Source of the DNA: Gigaspora margarita
Lineage: Eukaryota > Glomeromycota > Glomeromycetes > Diversisporales > Gigasporaceae
Direction: 5' to 3'
Length of the DNA: 64,000 nt
Assembly (NCBI GenBank): GCA_009809945.1
Contig: WTPW01000436.1
Span: forward strand, 52,729-116,728
The notes under the pieces are model-generated. The model saw nothing but the letters and a program-made list of their open reading frames with translations. It searched no databases and was not told where the DNA came from. The translations under genes and the position numbers were made by a program. Positions 33,780 to 45,126 of the stretch are shown here, piece by piece (positions within the stretch are counted from its first letter, which is position 1; every line of letters begins with the position of its first letter).

Positions 33780-34330
33780 TTGCTACAAAAGAGGGACAAA
33801 TAAATTATATAATGCATTCATCTGAACTTTCTATATGTATTTACACATGCTTGCTTCACTACAAAAGAGCAGAGTAAAAAAAAAACTAAATTATATAATG
33901 CATTCATACTAGGGTTCCGCAATTTGATTTGATCTTCAAATATTTGAATCAAATATTTGATCAAATTCAAATTCAAATTTGACTATATTTGATTTGATCA
34001 AATTTAAATCTGGCCAAATTTGATTTAATTTGACAAATATTTGATTTGATTTAAAAATTACTATTAAAAATTCAAATTCAAATCAAACTCAAATCCAAAT
34101 ATTTGAATCAAATCAAATTCAAATCAGGGTCAATTTGATTTGATCAAATTCAAATTGACCCAATATTTGATTTGATTTAAATTTGAGGAACCCTAATTTA
34201 TACATACCAGATACTTACAATTTTTACAGCTAAAATTTTCATAATTTTGTGATTCGATCTGCATCATTTTTGCAGTAATTACTTCATTTCTGTATGAAAC
34301 TTTCATACCAAATATGGAATTTAATTTGTA
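33780..34330 (+). repeat. Dispersed repeat interrupted by a hAT-type MITE
   Basis: ACAAAAGAG...AATTATATAATGCATTCAT occurs twice (33786-33827 and 33861-33907). The continuation (CAATTTTTACAGCTAAAATT) resumes at 34218. The same sequence is continuous at 24771-24870, which therefore shows the uninterrupted state. Confidence 0.75.
33910..34195. mobile_element. hAT-type MITE made of AAATCAAAT-like repeats
   Basis: The ends are TAGGGTTCCGCAA and TTGAGGAACCCTA. The flanks ATTCATAC (33902-33909) and ATTTATAC (34196-34203) match at 7 of 8. The interior is almost entirely TTTGATTTGA/AAATATTTGA permutations on both strands. Confidence 0.85.
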
Positions 34331-34747
34331 TTAGCATTATTTTGAGTACAATTAAAGTTGTTAGTGGAATAACATACTCCAGAGAAAAGGTATTACTTAT
34401 AACCTCATATATGTAGTGATCTGGAGAAACCTAAATTGGATATATGAAATAAGACTAGCACATCTACAATTTCACAAGTATTTGATTTAATAACAATACA
34501 CAAATATCTAGTATGAACAGATATAGATAACAGATAATGATTTTTTTCAATAGATAATCATCTTTAGATAAACAGATTATCTAGATCTAAATACTAGTAA
34601 TAATAATAAGTTAAAATTTATAAAGGGAGGTTTGAAGAAAATAAAATTGTTAAAAAAATACTGATCTTTGATAGTATAGCTAAAACCATTATTAAATAAA
34701 ATAAATCTTATTGTAACCATCTATATAAAATTATTATTTCAAATAAA
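34331..34747. other. Gene-free spacer before the 34.7-kb gene
   Basis: No feature supported. Confidence 0.45.
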
Positions 34748-36649
34748 ATGAGTTGTTCTGAGTTTACTTACTTAAATTTTGAGGAATATGATGCCTTTGA
34801 GAAAAGCAGTGAAGAAGAAATATTTGAAATTGGTCAAATTGCTCTTGCTAAAGCTCAAATCTTGTTAAACAATAATGCAGAATATGATAAAAATTATGAT
34901 ATAAACTGGAATAAAATAGAAGTAGAAAATTCTGATCTTTATAATGAACCTTTATCAACAATGCATAATGAAACAGATATTGTAATTAAAATGTCATCTA
35001 TACAAAGTTCAAATTTAATACCATGTGTAGTTATTGATATTGCTGATAGTGAGATAAATCGTTGCAATAGCACAACAAAATTATGCCAATTGGAGCAATT
35101 AATAGGAACCTGGGAAGTAGATATAAATGCAATTAAAAATGCTAAATGTGGGCCTGAAATATGTTATTCACATTTTATATTAGAATAAGCTTCATGAACA
35201 AGGTGAAAAACAAACCCATTTAATTGAGCTAGGTGATATCCATTATCATAACTGCCTTTTTTGCAATAAAACAAAATGTTTTTTTATTCATGGTGATTGT
35301 TGTAAAGTATATTCATAGAACATTAATGGGTATAATATTCAAGTACCTTGTGTTAGTCTTTTTAAATATTCTGTATTTACAGAAGGATTTATTACACAAA
35401 AATCATCTTCAAGTCATCAAGCACATTATATTTGCTCCGAATATTTTCATAAAGAAGGTGGCTATTTTTATAAAAGGGGTGGTCCTGGTAAAGTAGTTCC
35501 ATCATGTACTAAAATTGGAAATCATCATGAGAAAGTATATAATCGCAAAGATAAAAATACTTATATCTCATGATCTACTGGGCCAAATTTATTTAATATT
35601 TTAACCACTATTTTAATTGCAAGATACTCCTCTACAACCTTTATTAGAAGTTGAAAAAGGTTTACTTAGTAAAGAAAAATGTTTTAGTTAAAAACTTCAA
35701 ATTCAAAAATTTTACTATCATAATAAAATTTTTGTTTACTAAATAAACCTTTTTTCAACTTCTAATAAAGATTGTAGAGGAGTATTTTGCAATATAAATG
35801 GTAGTTAAAATGTTAAAATTGGCCTAGTAGATCGTGAGATATAAGTATTTTTATGTTCATGATTATATGCTTTCTTCTTTATTTATATTATGAATAAAGA
35901 AGAAAGAAGAAAAAAGCCTATAATCGCGAATATAAAAATACTTATATCTCATGATCTACTGGGTCAATTTTAACATTTTAATTACTATTTTGATTGCAAG
36001 ATACTCCTCTACAATCATTATTAGAAGTTGAAAAAAGGTTTACTTAGTAAAGAAAAATTTTTTAGTTGGTATTCAAAAATTTTATTATGATAGTAAAATT
36101 TTTAAATTTGGAGTTTTCAACAAACCATTTTTCTTTACTAAGTAAACCTTTTCAACTTCTAATAAAGGTTGTAGAGGAATATCTTGCAATTAAAATGGTG
36201 GTTAAAATGTTAAATTTGGTCTAGTAGATCATAAGATATAAGTATTTTTATCCTTGCGATTATATGCTTTCTTCTTTATTTATAGCTTTGAACATGTTTA
36301 TTGAACCAGTTCATAGGAACACTAACTAAAGTATATAGGAAAGTGGATAGCATTAGTAGCAAAATCAGGAGATCAAAAGATACAAAAAAAACTTCTTTTA
36401 TTAATAACTCCAGCACTAGCCATTTTTGACAATAAATTAGATCAAAGTCTATCGGAAACTGAAACAAAAAAACTTCCAAGTAAATTAGCTGTTAGAATAA
36501 CAATAAAACTGGGAAAATTTGAATTAAATAAATTTATAAAAGAGATTCCTTATAAAGTAACTCCTGAAAAAGCTTTAAAAATGGATGAAAATTTAGAAAA
36601 AGAAATTTTATCTTCACATTCTAAAATTAAAAAAATGTTGATCAATTAG
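34748..36649 (+). pseudogene. Unidentified cysteine/histidine-rich gene split by a double-hairpin element
   Basis: An ATG-started frame of 146 codons (34748-35188) reads MSCSEFTYLNFEEYDAFEKS ... AKCGPEICYSHFILE. A +1 frame then continues KLHEQGEKQTHLIELGDIHY, HNCLFCNKTKCFFIHGDCC and, in a further frame, SHQAHYICSEYFHKEGGYFY up to about 35540. The Cys/His spacing suggests a metal-binding region. The double hairpin (35537-36267) follows. Beyond it 36326-36649 is open for 107 codons (YIGKWIALVAKSGDQ, KLPSKLAVRITIKLGKFELN). Order and composition fit one original gene, with frameshifts and stops. I do not recognise the family. The 5' part could still encode a short protein. Confidence 0.55.
35537..36267. 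mobile_element. Double-hairpin element (head-to-tail dimer)
   Basis: Two hairpins of about 330 and 350 bp (35537-35866 and 35918-36267) lie in tandem. Both begin TATAATCGC...ATAAAAATACTTATATCT and carry inverted AAGTTGAAAAAGGTTTACTTAG arms. A small palindrome (TTTCTTCTTTATTTA/AATAAAGAAGAAAG, about 35871-35907) joins them. Outer ends also match: GAAAGTATATAATCGCAA and its complement at about 36255-36271. No genes. Confidence 0.85.
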
Positions 36650-37268
36650 AAAACCCAAGCTCATTTACAGATTTTAAAGAGCTCCTGTGGCAGAGCCATG
36701 GGTTAGGTGCTAGTATATTCTCAAATTATTAAGTAATGATAAAGTTTATTTATATATGTAGGCAAAATCTGATTAAGAATCAATATGTAGTATCTTTATT
36801 TAGATGTATTATAAAGATAAAAATTAAAAAATTTTTTTATCATGCCCAGAAAATCATAACTTGGATAAATTTTTTTCAAACTCAATTCCACTTTAATAGC
36901 AATAATCAAAAGTTTTTAATTTTGCCGATATCTGATAATATATAAAGTTCTTTATTTTCTATTCTAGTTTTATTTGATAACAACATTTAGATCTCCTAAT
37001 GATACTTTCCATTTCAACAAATCTTTGATAATAAATTATTGCATTCATCCTTTTCAGTACTGCTTTTTTTTTTGTATATCTAAAAAATAAGTTACATTAT
37101 ATACAACAAAATGAAAGTGGTATCATGTGCATTAATGCATATTTTATTATAAAATGCACATTTTTTCCATCTCTAATTTGAATATTCATATATATTTTAA
37201 ATAATTATTTTATTAAAAATACAGTATATGATAATAATAATAATAAATTAAAAAAACTAAAAAAAAAC
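36650..37268. other. Gene-free stretch
   Basis: AT-rich and microsatellite-like (ATAATAATAATAATAA near 37229). No gene supported. Confidence 0.5.
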
Positions 37269-37285
37269 AATAAAAAGCAAATAAA

Positions 37286-37810
37286 GACCTGTGGGTCGAT
37301 AGCATAGCGGTTATGCTCCCAGGTTACAAATCGAAGGTTGCCAGTTCAAATCCTCCTAGAGGCGAAATGAAAAAACCAGCTGAGTAGGGAACTGAAACAC
37401 CATAGGAACCAGGGACCCAGGACATTTACGGATGGACTTATTTGGGCAGTTACCGTTATCAAATCTGTGGCGGTGAAATGAAATGAGGTAGAACCCGATT
37501 TGGAATAACTGAAGTCAAGAGACATAATGTGAGGCCTAAGTCTGATGAAGATACTATATGAACTTGTGGCGCAGGTTGCTGACCACTATTCCGTGACCCG
37601 AGGGATCGCTTTCAGTAGTTGGAGCCCCCGAGGATAGAAAAACAGCTGGTGAGGCGATCGATCTGGGCACCTTAGAGCAGCCGGGTGAGCCGTATTTGCA
37701 GAGAAATGATAGGGTTAACAGCAGTAGTTGGAAACCTTAGTATAGTAATATATGTATCGTTTAAGATATTGTGGCAGGATTGCCAAAAAAAAATAATAAA
37801 AAAATAAAAA
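37286..37810 (+). mobile_element. tRNA-derived SINE with 17-bp target duplication
   Basis: The 5' end has a tRNA-like promoter: A box TAGCATAGCGG (about 37300-37310) and B box AGTTCAAATCC about 42 bp later. A non-tRNA body of about 430 bp follows, relatively GC-rich and CpG-rich for the region (for example CAGGGACCCAGGACATTTAC), then an A-rich tail. AATAAAAAGCAAATAAA is exactly repeated at 37269-37285 and 37811-37827. Pol III promoter, A-rich 3' end and long direct repeats identify a SINE moved by target-primed reverse transcription by a LINE partner, which is not in the window. The exact repeats suggest a fairly young insertion. Family name unknown to me. Confidence 0.88.
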
Positions 37811-38233
37811 AATAAAAAGCAAATAAAAATAACTTGCCTAAATATTAAATGCTAGCTAAATTTTCATATATTAATATATTTGAATATACAGTACATATAT
37901 ATTTTCTAATGCAACAAATAATTTTAGCATTCCTCGCATAGAACACATACGTATTTGTTTTTCAGCAACAGCAGGAATCTGATTAGGTGTCTTATCTAAC
38001 CTGAATCTAATAAGAAGATAATTACAACTTTTTTTTTGAAAAAACATAAATTTACCTTTTTCTGTCATATCACAATGTGAATTGCCGCAAAAAACACTGT
38101 CAATTCGCCAAGAGCACTATTAAGTCAAAGAATGCCATCAAATCAAAAAAACTAAAATAAATAAATAAATAAAAAAGTGAATAAAAATATTAACTAATAC
38201 AATGAATAATTTTTGCATTCACTGCGTAGAAAG

Positions 38234-38750
38234 GACCCCGAACAATCTATATAATGTCATATTTGAAAAATCGCTAACAGAGAGCCATTTTTTTAAGGTA
38301 TTGGGTAAAAAGATTATGTTTGAAAATCGATAATAGGCAAATTGAGTATATTTGAAAAAATGGTAACAGGGTAAATTTTCCAAATGTTATATTTGAAAAG
38401 TGGTAATGAAAAGGAGAGCATTGGGTTCGGTTTTTTTTTTTTTTTTTNNNNNNNNNNNNNNNNNNNNNNNNNNNNNNNNNNNNNNNNNNNNNNNNNNNNN
38501 NNNNNNNNNNNNNNNNNNNNNNNNNNNNNNNNNNNNNNNNNNNNNNNNNNTGTTTTTTTTTTTTTTTTTTTAGAGAGCGTCAGTTCGAAATTTTTTTTTT
38601 GAAAGCTTACATTTTGAAAATTGGGAACCGATACCAAAGTTGGTACCTGATGTTTGAAATGTAGCTGATATATACCAAAGTAGAACCGCTAACAGAAAAA
38701 ATTTTTACTATGATCCTCAAATATAACCTCACATAGATTATTCGGGGTCC
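38234..38750. mobile_element. hAT-like inverted-repeat element inside the array
   Basis: AGGACCCCGAACAATCTATA at the left and its complement (TAGATTATTCGGGGTCCT) at the right give terminal repeats of about 35-50 bp. The flanks GCGTAGAA and GTATAGAA match at 6 of 8, both differences being transitions. Other array units show the uninterrupted site. The interior has TATATTTGAAAA repeats and a poly(T) run beside the gap. Confidence 0.75.
38448..38550. other. Assembly gap (N run)
   Basis: 103 undetermined bases between two T homopolymers inside the 38.2-kb element. Real length is unknown. Confidence 0.98.
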
Positions 38751-40170
38751 TGTATAGAACATATCCGCATTTGTTTTTAGACAACAGCAGGAATCTGGTC
38801 AAGTGTCTTGTCTAACCTGAATCTAATAAGAAGTAAATTTAACTTTTTTCATCAGATAACCACAAAGAATACCCATTACTTCACCAAGAACACCATCAAT
38901 ACTATCAAGTCGAAAGAATGCTGTTGAGTCAAAAAAATTAAAATAAATAAAAAATAAATAAAATGTGAATAAAAAATAAATTAGCATATTAAATATTAAA
39001 TGCTAGCTAAATTTCATATATTAAAAAACACATTCAAAGATACATATATATTTTACCAATACAATGAATAATTTTTGCATTTCCCATATGGAACACATCT
39101 GTATTTGTTTTTTAGCAACAGCAGGTGGTCAGGTATCTTGTCTAACACGAATCTAATAAGAAGATAATTGCTATTTTTTTAATAAAAAAAACATAAATTT
39201 ATCTTTTCCCATTGAATCACATGTCAAATTGCTATCACTTCGCCAAGAACACCATCAAGTTGAAGGAATGCCATCGAATCAAAAAAAATTTAAAAATAAA
39301 TCAATAAATAAAAAGCGAATAAAAATCTATGTATATGCTCACTTATATATTAAATTTCCAAACATTAAAAGAATACATTTGAATATTCATATATATTTTA
39401 CCAATATAATGCATTCCTGCATAGAACACATCTGCATTTGTTTTTCAGCAACAACTTGTCTAACCTGAATCTAATAAGAAGATAATTACTATTTTTTTTA
39501 AAAAAAAAACTTTTTTTAAAAAAATATTAATTACCTTTTTCCATTATACTCAGTCTGCTCATTCATCGAATCACCACAAAAAACACTATCACTTTACCAA
39601 AAACAACATCAAGTCAAATCACCACAAAGAGCACTGCTGAATCAAAAAAAAAATTAAAAAAAATAAATAAATAAATAAATAGTGAATAAAAATGAATTAA
39701 TACTATATGCTCGCCTAAATATTAAATGCTAGCTAAATTTTCATTCATTAAAAAAATACATTTGAATATTCATGCATTCCCTACGTAAAACACATTCGTA
39801 TTTGTTTTAATTACTATTTTTTTTAAAAAAAACACAAATTTACCTTTTCTAGGTATTTTCATTACTGAACTTAGGCTAATAAATTTTCTGAAGCATGATT
39901 ATGCCAAGTTTCTCTTTGTAAAAATATGATAAAAATGAAAAAATATCTTTCAAATCCAAACAAAATTAAATTTGGTTATTCGACAATCTAGATAAAGTAA
40001 AATTATAGCAGATAAGTATGGTATGAATGAACAGATCAGTATAATATAGGCAGTATCATACTCAGCCTGGCTGTCAAACCACTACGTCAAATTACTATGT
40101 CAAATTGCCACAAGAACACTGTTGAATACCATCAAGTCAAATCACCATCACAAGAACCAGTGAATACTAG

Positions 40171-41277
40171 AAAAATTTTGGGAAAACTACAAAAAAGATC
40201 AGAAAGGTTTTAGCATCAGTTATAATGAGGAATAACAAAAAAAAACCACTTATCTACTTATAGTCATCAGAAGTGTGTAACAGAGTTGAGACATGATGAT
40301 CTAGCCCGAGTATATGAAATGGAGATCTACTAAGAATATTAATAAAGAAAAAAGTAATATTAATATAAAAAAAAAAGAAAAAATATAAATAAAAAAAAAC
40401 AAAAAAACTAAAAATACTTAACTACTTAGCCATAAATAAAAAAAATAAAATCTGTGCAGTTTACTTTTTAATTGTTAAACCATGAATTCAGCCTTGCTTG
40501 CTTTTCAGTTTCATACTTTTCTCCTTAGCTTTCGAATTTCTTGCCTATACCAAACCCTATTCTACCCTATAAGACAAAAATGATACCAAGTATATAATTA
40601 TTTTGTGCAGTCTAATTCTTGAACCCATTTATGTTTTTGATAAATAGTTAGACTCTAAATTGACAAAATTTTCATTTAATTAGACATTTTGCTGTGTAAT
40701 ATTTTAGCAAGCTATAAAAAAATTAAAATTTTATATATAAAAAAACAGATACTTATAACTAAATGTCCAAATGCCTCAAGTTAAATGACTTTGTACCAAT
40801 AAGATATTTTGAAGTACACTTCATTTAAGACCTTTTACAACTCAAGATCACTTTCAAATAAGTATATTGGAGAGGAGTCTTAGCTTTTATATAAAAAAAA
40901 CATTGGTTTTTGGGCTTAATTTTCACCTGTATTTAGTTATTAAACCTATATGTTTTTAATACAAAATAAAAGGTTGAAGCGTGAATTTTGTTGCTTATTA
41001 GAAGTCAAAATATTAGTTCTTACTTATCATTTGAAGTTTTTATAACAATGATCTCTACATTATATATTATACAAACCTGTTCTATTATTAAAATTGATTA
41101 ACAGGAACATGTTCTATGACTGTTATGGTCATTACTCTAGTGATCATTACTTTTGTCTTCAATCTTAGCAGAATTGATTGATTTGGTAGATGCAAGATCG
41201 CAGGTATTATGAAATGATATTCCACATGTGTATAAGATAGTATCAAGGAAAGATTCTAACAACTTTCATTCTTTTAA
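40171..41277. other. Gene-free stretch
   Basis: A-rich simple sequence at 40330-40445, otherwise unremarkable. Confidence 0.5.
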
Positions 41278-41825
41278 TCATAATTTCTTTGCACTAAATA
41301 ACAGATATGGTTTTTCACACTTAGTACAAACAATAGTGATTCCAATATTTTTCGCATGTATAAAAGAAGGACTGAATAGCATGGTATGTTTTATAGCACC
41401 TTTGGCTTTACCTAACTTGGTATTCTGTAATTTAGCATATCTTAGTGAGAGTCTATATTTTTCTGTTGTGATGGTGCTGTATAATTCTTCGAATGATTTA
41501 TAATGAAGGTCTTTACCAGAGATTGGATCAGAAATGTAATGAAGTTGTTCAAATTCCTTCCAAGAATAACAAAGCAATAAGCAAGTTATATATTCTTTAT
41601 CTTCACACTTCTTAATAGTAAAAGAATAATGTCTTACCTACAATAGTGTTCTATGAACTCCTTCAACCATAGCTACAAGAAGACAAATGATAATAAAAAT
41701 TTGGTTTTCTATTTGAAAATATAAACCCAATATAAGTGCTACCAAGAGAAAACATGTCATTGGGCTTCAAATTTATTGCTTACTGGATTTATTCTTTTGA
41801 TTTTTGTGGGTTGTGTCTAGTATAG

Positions 41826-41936
41826 TGATACCTGGCAAAATGACAAAACCTGACAAAACTATAAGTTTCATCATTGGCAAAACTTGACAAAACTTATAGT
41901 TTCATCATTTCGCCAAGGCAAAATTATTTCACCAGG
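41826..41936. mobile_element. Small MITE, ACCTGGCAAAA ends
   Basis: GATACCTGGCAAAATGA near 41827 is answered by ATTTCACCAGGCATC near 41926. Inside are tandem AAAACTTGACAAAACT blocks. No clear target duplication. Confidence 0.55.
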
Positions 41937-43264
41937 CATCTATAGTCTGGTAACTTATAAAATGTAAGAACCCCAATGACAAATTTTCTTTTGATAGTAC
42001 ATAACAAAAAATAAAAAGAATCAATTTCATATTAACATAATCTTAATTTTTAGTATCAGTTAATTTTTCAGTATCAACCGCACATATATGAACTTAAAAA
42101 ATATTTTTCTTACTCTTTTTGCAATGCTTTCTGTTGAGTGATCTTGTTGAGGCACATTTTTATCAACTAGATGAATTGTTTTCTACAACTTCATGATCTC
42201 ATTTTTCGTGGCTGCATCAAAAGCTTTAAAAGGTATTTCTTTTAAAGACTGATATTCAAAAATACTACAAATTAGACGAATTGGTTGCTGAACACTTTCA
42301 GTAAATGCATCTTTTAAAGTAGGGTTATTTTCTGCAATATGTTGAATATTTTTTATTGTATTTGTCTTTCTTATTAATTGTTCTAACCTATTATACATTT
42401 CACTCTTTATCAAACCAATATATTGAAGACTGAGATTTAAGATAGACATTATGCATTCTACAGGATTTTTCCATGAGTGTTGAGGTAGTGTTCTTAGGAC
42501 CCTGAAATATCTACAGAAAGGTAAAGTTTTACAAAATTACTAAATATAGAAAGATCTGCAGGAAAAAGGCAAAATAAGCAAACTAATTACTATAAAAGAA
42601 AATAATCTGCACAAAAAAGGCCAAAAATAAACAAACTAATACCTTATCATTCTCTATATATTTCGGGGTCCTGTGTTGTTATCACAATGAAATAATCTAG
42701 ATCTAAAGCTAGAAATAAGCAAATATATAACAGTTGCACACTCGTAAATGTACAATAATAGTCTGGGCTACTATTTATATAAAAATACAAGATGGGCTTA
42801 TTAATAATATTTTTTTCAAGCAGGACATTGTATAATTCAGCTGCATGACGCATTGGTGAAAAAGGTTGAAAAATTGCATCTTTTAATCCAATATGGACAT
42901 CTTCTGCATAAAAATCTCCATTAACTGATTCCAGGATATCACATATTATTATAACACAGGTATTATTCCAGTCTTTGTATAATTATGATCACTAATCATA
43001 AATGTTGATTCTTTACTAACTACAACTTGCTTACCTCTTTCTATAGCAGCAACTGGGTACTTGAGTTCTCCAACTTTACATCTATATTTATCATCTAGAA
43101 ATTCTAATATTGTAATATCTCAAAATTTTTAGCAAATTCTTTTTCATATCTAAACAACGCCAAAGCGTAATGTGCATCTGGATAATAAGCATAAAGCTGC
43201 TGAACTTGTACCTAGTATTATAAATTGTCAATTGATTTTTTTTAATTATTTTTCAATTGACAAC

Positions 43265-43386
43265 TAGTTGTGACTAATCGATTAATCAATGAGTCATAAC
43301 TGATTGATTAATTAATTTGTTACAACTCATTGATCAATCGATTAGTCGCAACTAATTAATTAATTAATTAATTAATTAATTAATTT
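43265..43386. repeat. Palindrome plus TTAA microsatellite
   Basis: AGTTGTGACTAATCGATTAA and its near complement at 43322-43350 form arms of about 29 bp. Directly after comes a run of about eight TAAT units (43351-43384). Confidence 0.75.
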
Positions 43387-44082
43387 TTTGATAAAATATA
43401 GTATTTATAACACCTTAATAAATAATTCATTGATTTAAAGTAGTTGCCACCTATATTATATTTTGTCCAATTTTTTAATTAATTAGTTTTTGATTAATTA
43501 ACTTATCAACTTTCAATTGTTACACTAGTACCAAAAATTTTAAAGGTAGGTATCCAGTATATTGCAAACTATTAAATTGTATTGGGTTTTTGGGCCATAA
43601 TTGTAAACAAAGCCATTGTATACTTGGAATTGGTGTATTTGGTAGCATTCATTCTTGATTTGGATTAGCAAATCTTTAATTGAAATTGCTATTGCTAGGT
43701 GGACAATTGTGTCATGTTGACGTTCATCTATCACAGTTACAAATTCTGTTGCTTTTTTCAAAAGAAAGTTAGTAGCAATTTTCCAAAAAGCATCAAATTT
43801 ACTCGGTCTCCCAGAATTATGTTCATGCAAATTGAGTGTAACTTCAGGATTGCCTAATTCAATAGCTAATCTAATTCTTTTATCTATTTTGGCTTCATTT
43901 GCAGATTCAGGTGCAGAAGAATCCCTGGTTAACATATGATAAATAGTGCAAAGTACTGCAGGTTTAACTTTTGGCAAAAATAAGTCACAAGTACAAAAAT
44001 AATTTGTTCTCATTGTATGAGTATAATAGTGAAGAGAATGGGCTTGAAGATTATTAATGATAATCATATTTAGTTGTATCAA

Positions 44083-44447
44083 TATGATTTCATAAGCATT
44101 ATCATCGATCTTCTAAATAGAATTGCATTACATGCATTATTGCCAGAATTAAATCAAAATTTACCAAGTTTAAAGGTAAATGCTCAAGACAATTACTGTA
44201 TATAATGCATTCTTGGACTATAAAATGATTATGAGATTAGTTAATTATTATTGCAGGCGCCAAAATTGGTAGATACCGAATTTAGGATTTCTATTTGAAA
44301 ATATAAACCTTTTTAACTCTATATACACCTATTTGCAGAAGTAGCTTTAGAGTTGAGGCTTAGATTTTTTATGTTTGGAATTGGGGTTGAGATTTGTGGT
44401 TTGGAAGGGGGTTTGAAAACTTAGTTTGTGTGTCAAGATATATATAG
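44083..44447. other. Gene-free spacer
   Basis: Nothing supported. Confidence 0.4.
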
Positions 44448-44592
44448 TTAACTTTCTTTATACTGAACTGCTCTATAATGAACTCTGAATATACTGAACT
44501 AAAAATTATAATAGTTCAGAATAAAAAAGGTTCTAGTTTCTTAAGAAAAGCCAGAACCAACAGTTTGTGAAAGAGTTAACTATATATCATTT
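44448..44592. mobile_element. Small mariner/pogo-like MITE
   Basis: ATATATAGTTAACTTTC at the left is answered by GAAAGAGTTAACTATATAT at the right. The interior has TATACTGAACTGCTCTATAA-type repeats. The AT-rich ends make a TA duplication possible but not provable. Confidence 0.6.
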
Positions 44593-44679
44593 CATTAACA
44601 ACTATAGCACTAAATTTAATTTGTCTATAAATAAATAATAGATACTGAAATTTTTAAATTTTATATTAAGTTTAAATTT

Positions 44680-44943
44680 CAGCATTTACAAAGTTTAGCA
44701 TCAACCCAAGGTTGGTAATGAAGCCTATTAAAGCTGTGAATAAAGCCAATAGAGCAATGGATACTAGTTTTCAAGCTTCATCTGCACAATTATTGAGCTC
44801 CATTGGCTCTATTGCCAACCCTGCATCAACTGTATTAATCATTAACCTTAATTTTACTTACACAGGATCTGCTAGCAGAAAATTTTCAATATCAAATAGT
44901 ATTTATAAAAGTAAATCCTTAAGTGCATTTTCTAGCCAATGAT
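44680..44943 (-). pseudogene. Unidentified gene fragment
   Basis: One minus-strand frame reads HWLENALKDLLL, ILFDIENFLLADPV, VKLRLMINTVDAGLAIEPME and KLVSIALLALFTALIGFITN, with three internal stops and then a final stop after LNFVNAEI. The text is protein-like and partly hydrophobic, suggesting a membrane segment near the end. Family not recognised. It may belong with the neighbouring decayed genes. Confidence 0.4.
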
Positions 44944-45126
44944 ATTTGAATTTATATTTGATATTATGTGAGTATTTCTTTTGTGAATTTTAATTGTTAT
45001 GGCCTGTTCTATGCTTTGAACTAGGGTTAATGATGCATGGTTTTTTGTTGTAATTTCATTTTGCTGGTTTAAAAAGCTAACATAATTTAGAATAGTAGTA
45101 ATTTAATTACTGTAGGGCTTACGAAG

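Larger units (their letters stand above)
37900..40170 (+). repeat. Degenerate tandem array, about 330-360 bp units
   Basis: Units share TAGAACACAT...GTATTTGTTTTTCAGCAACA, GTCTAACCTGAATCTAATAA, ACATAAATTTACCTTTT and CACCATCAAGTC. They start near 37928, 38745, 39070, 39412 and 39773, with a worn piece at 40040-40160. The wider first interval is due to a 0.5-kb insertion at 38234-38750. No coding capacity. Confidence 0.88.
41278..44082 (-). pseudogene. Decayed DDE-type transposase-like gene
   Basis: Read on the minus strand, a 180-codon open piece (44082-43540; SAPESANEAKIDKRIRLAIE, HNSGRPSKFDAFWKIATNFL) is followed by LDDKYRCKVGELKYPVAAIE near 43090, ILESVNGDFYAEDVHIGLKD near 42900, MRHAAELYNVLLEK (42853 on), ALDLDYFIVI, then QHSWKNPVECIMSILNL near 42470, a piece at 42449-42183 and one at 41577-41278 (EFEQLHYISDPI). 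DDK, the degenerate SPDYYCTF block and NPVE resemble the three acidic blocks of an RNase-H-fold DDE transposase; I recall intact Rhizophagus relatives with DGGPDHR at the middle site. At least five interruptions and a worn middle motif make it inactive. A 110-bp MITE and a palindrome lie within. Confidence 0.65.

Noticed and set aside
37286-37370. Functional tRNA gene
   Set aside because: A and B boxes are present but the acceptor, anticodon and T stems do not pair well, and the element has SINE structure with target duplications.
38314-38637. Frames spanning the N run
   Set aside because: They read through undetermined bases and poly(T).
41228-41503. 91-codon plus-strand frame
   Set aside because: Antisense shadow of the decayed DDE-type gene on the minus strand.
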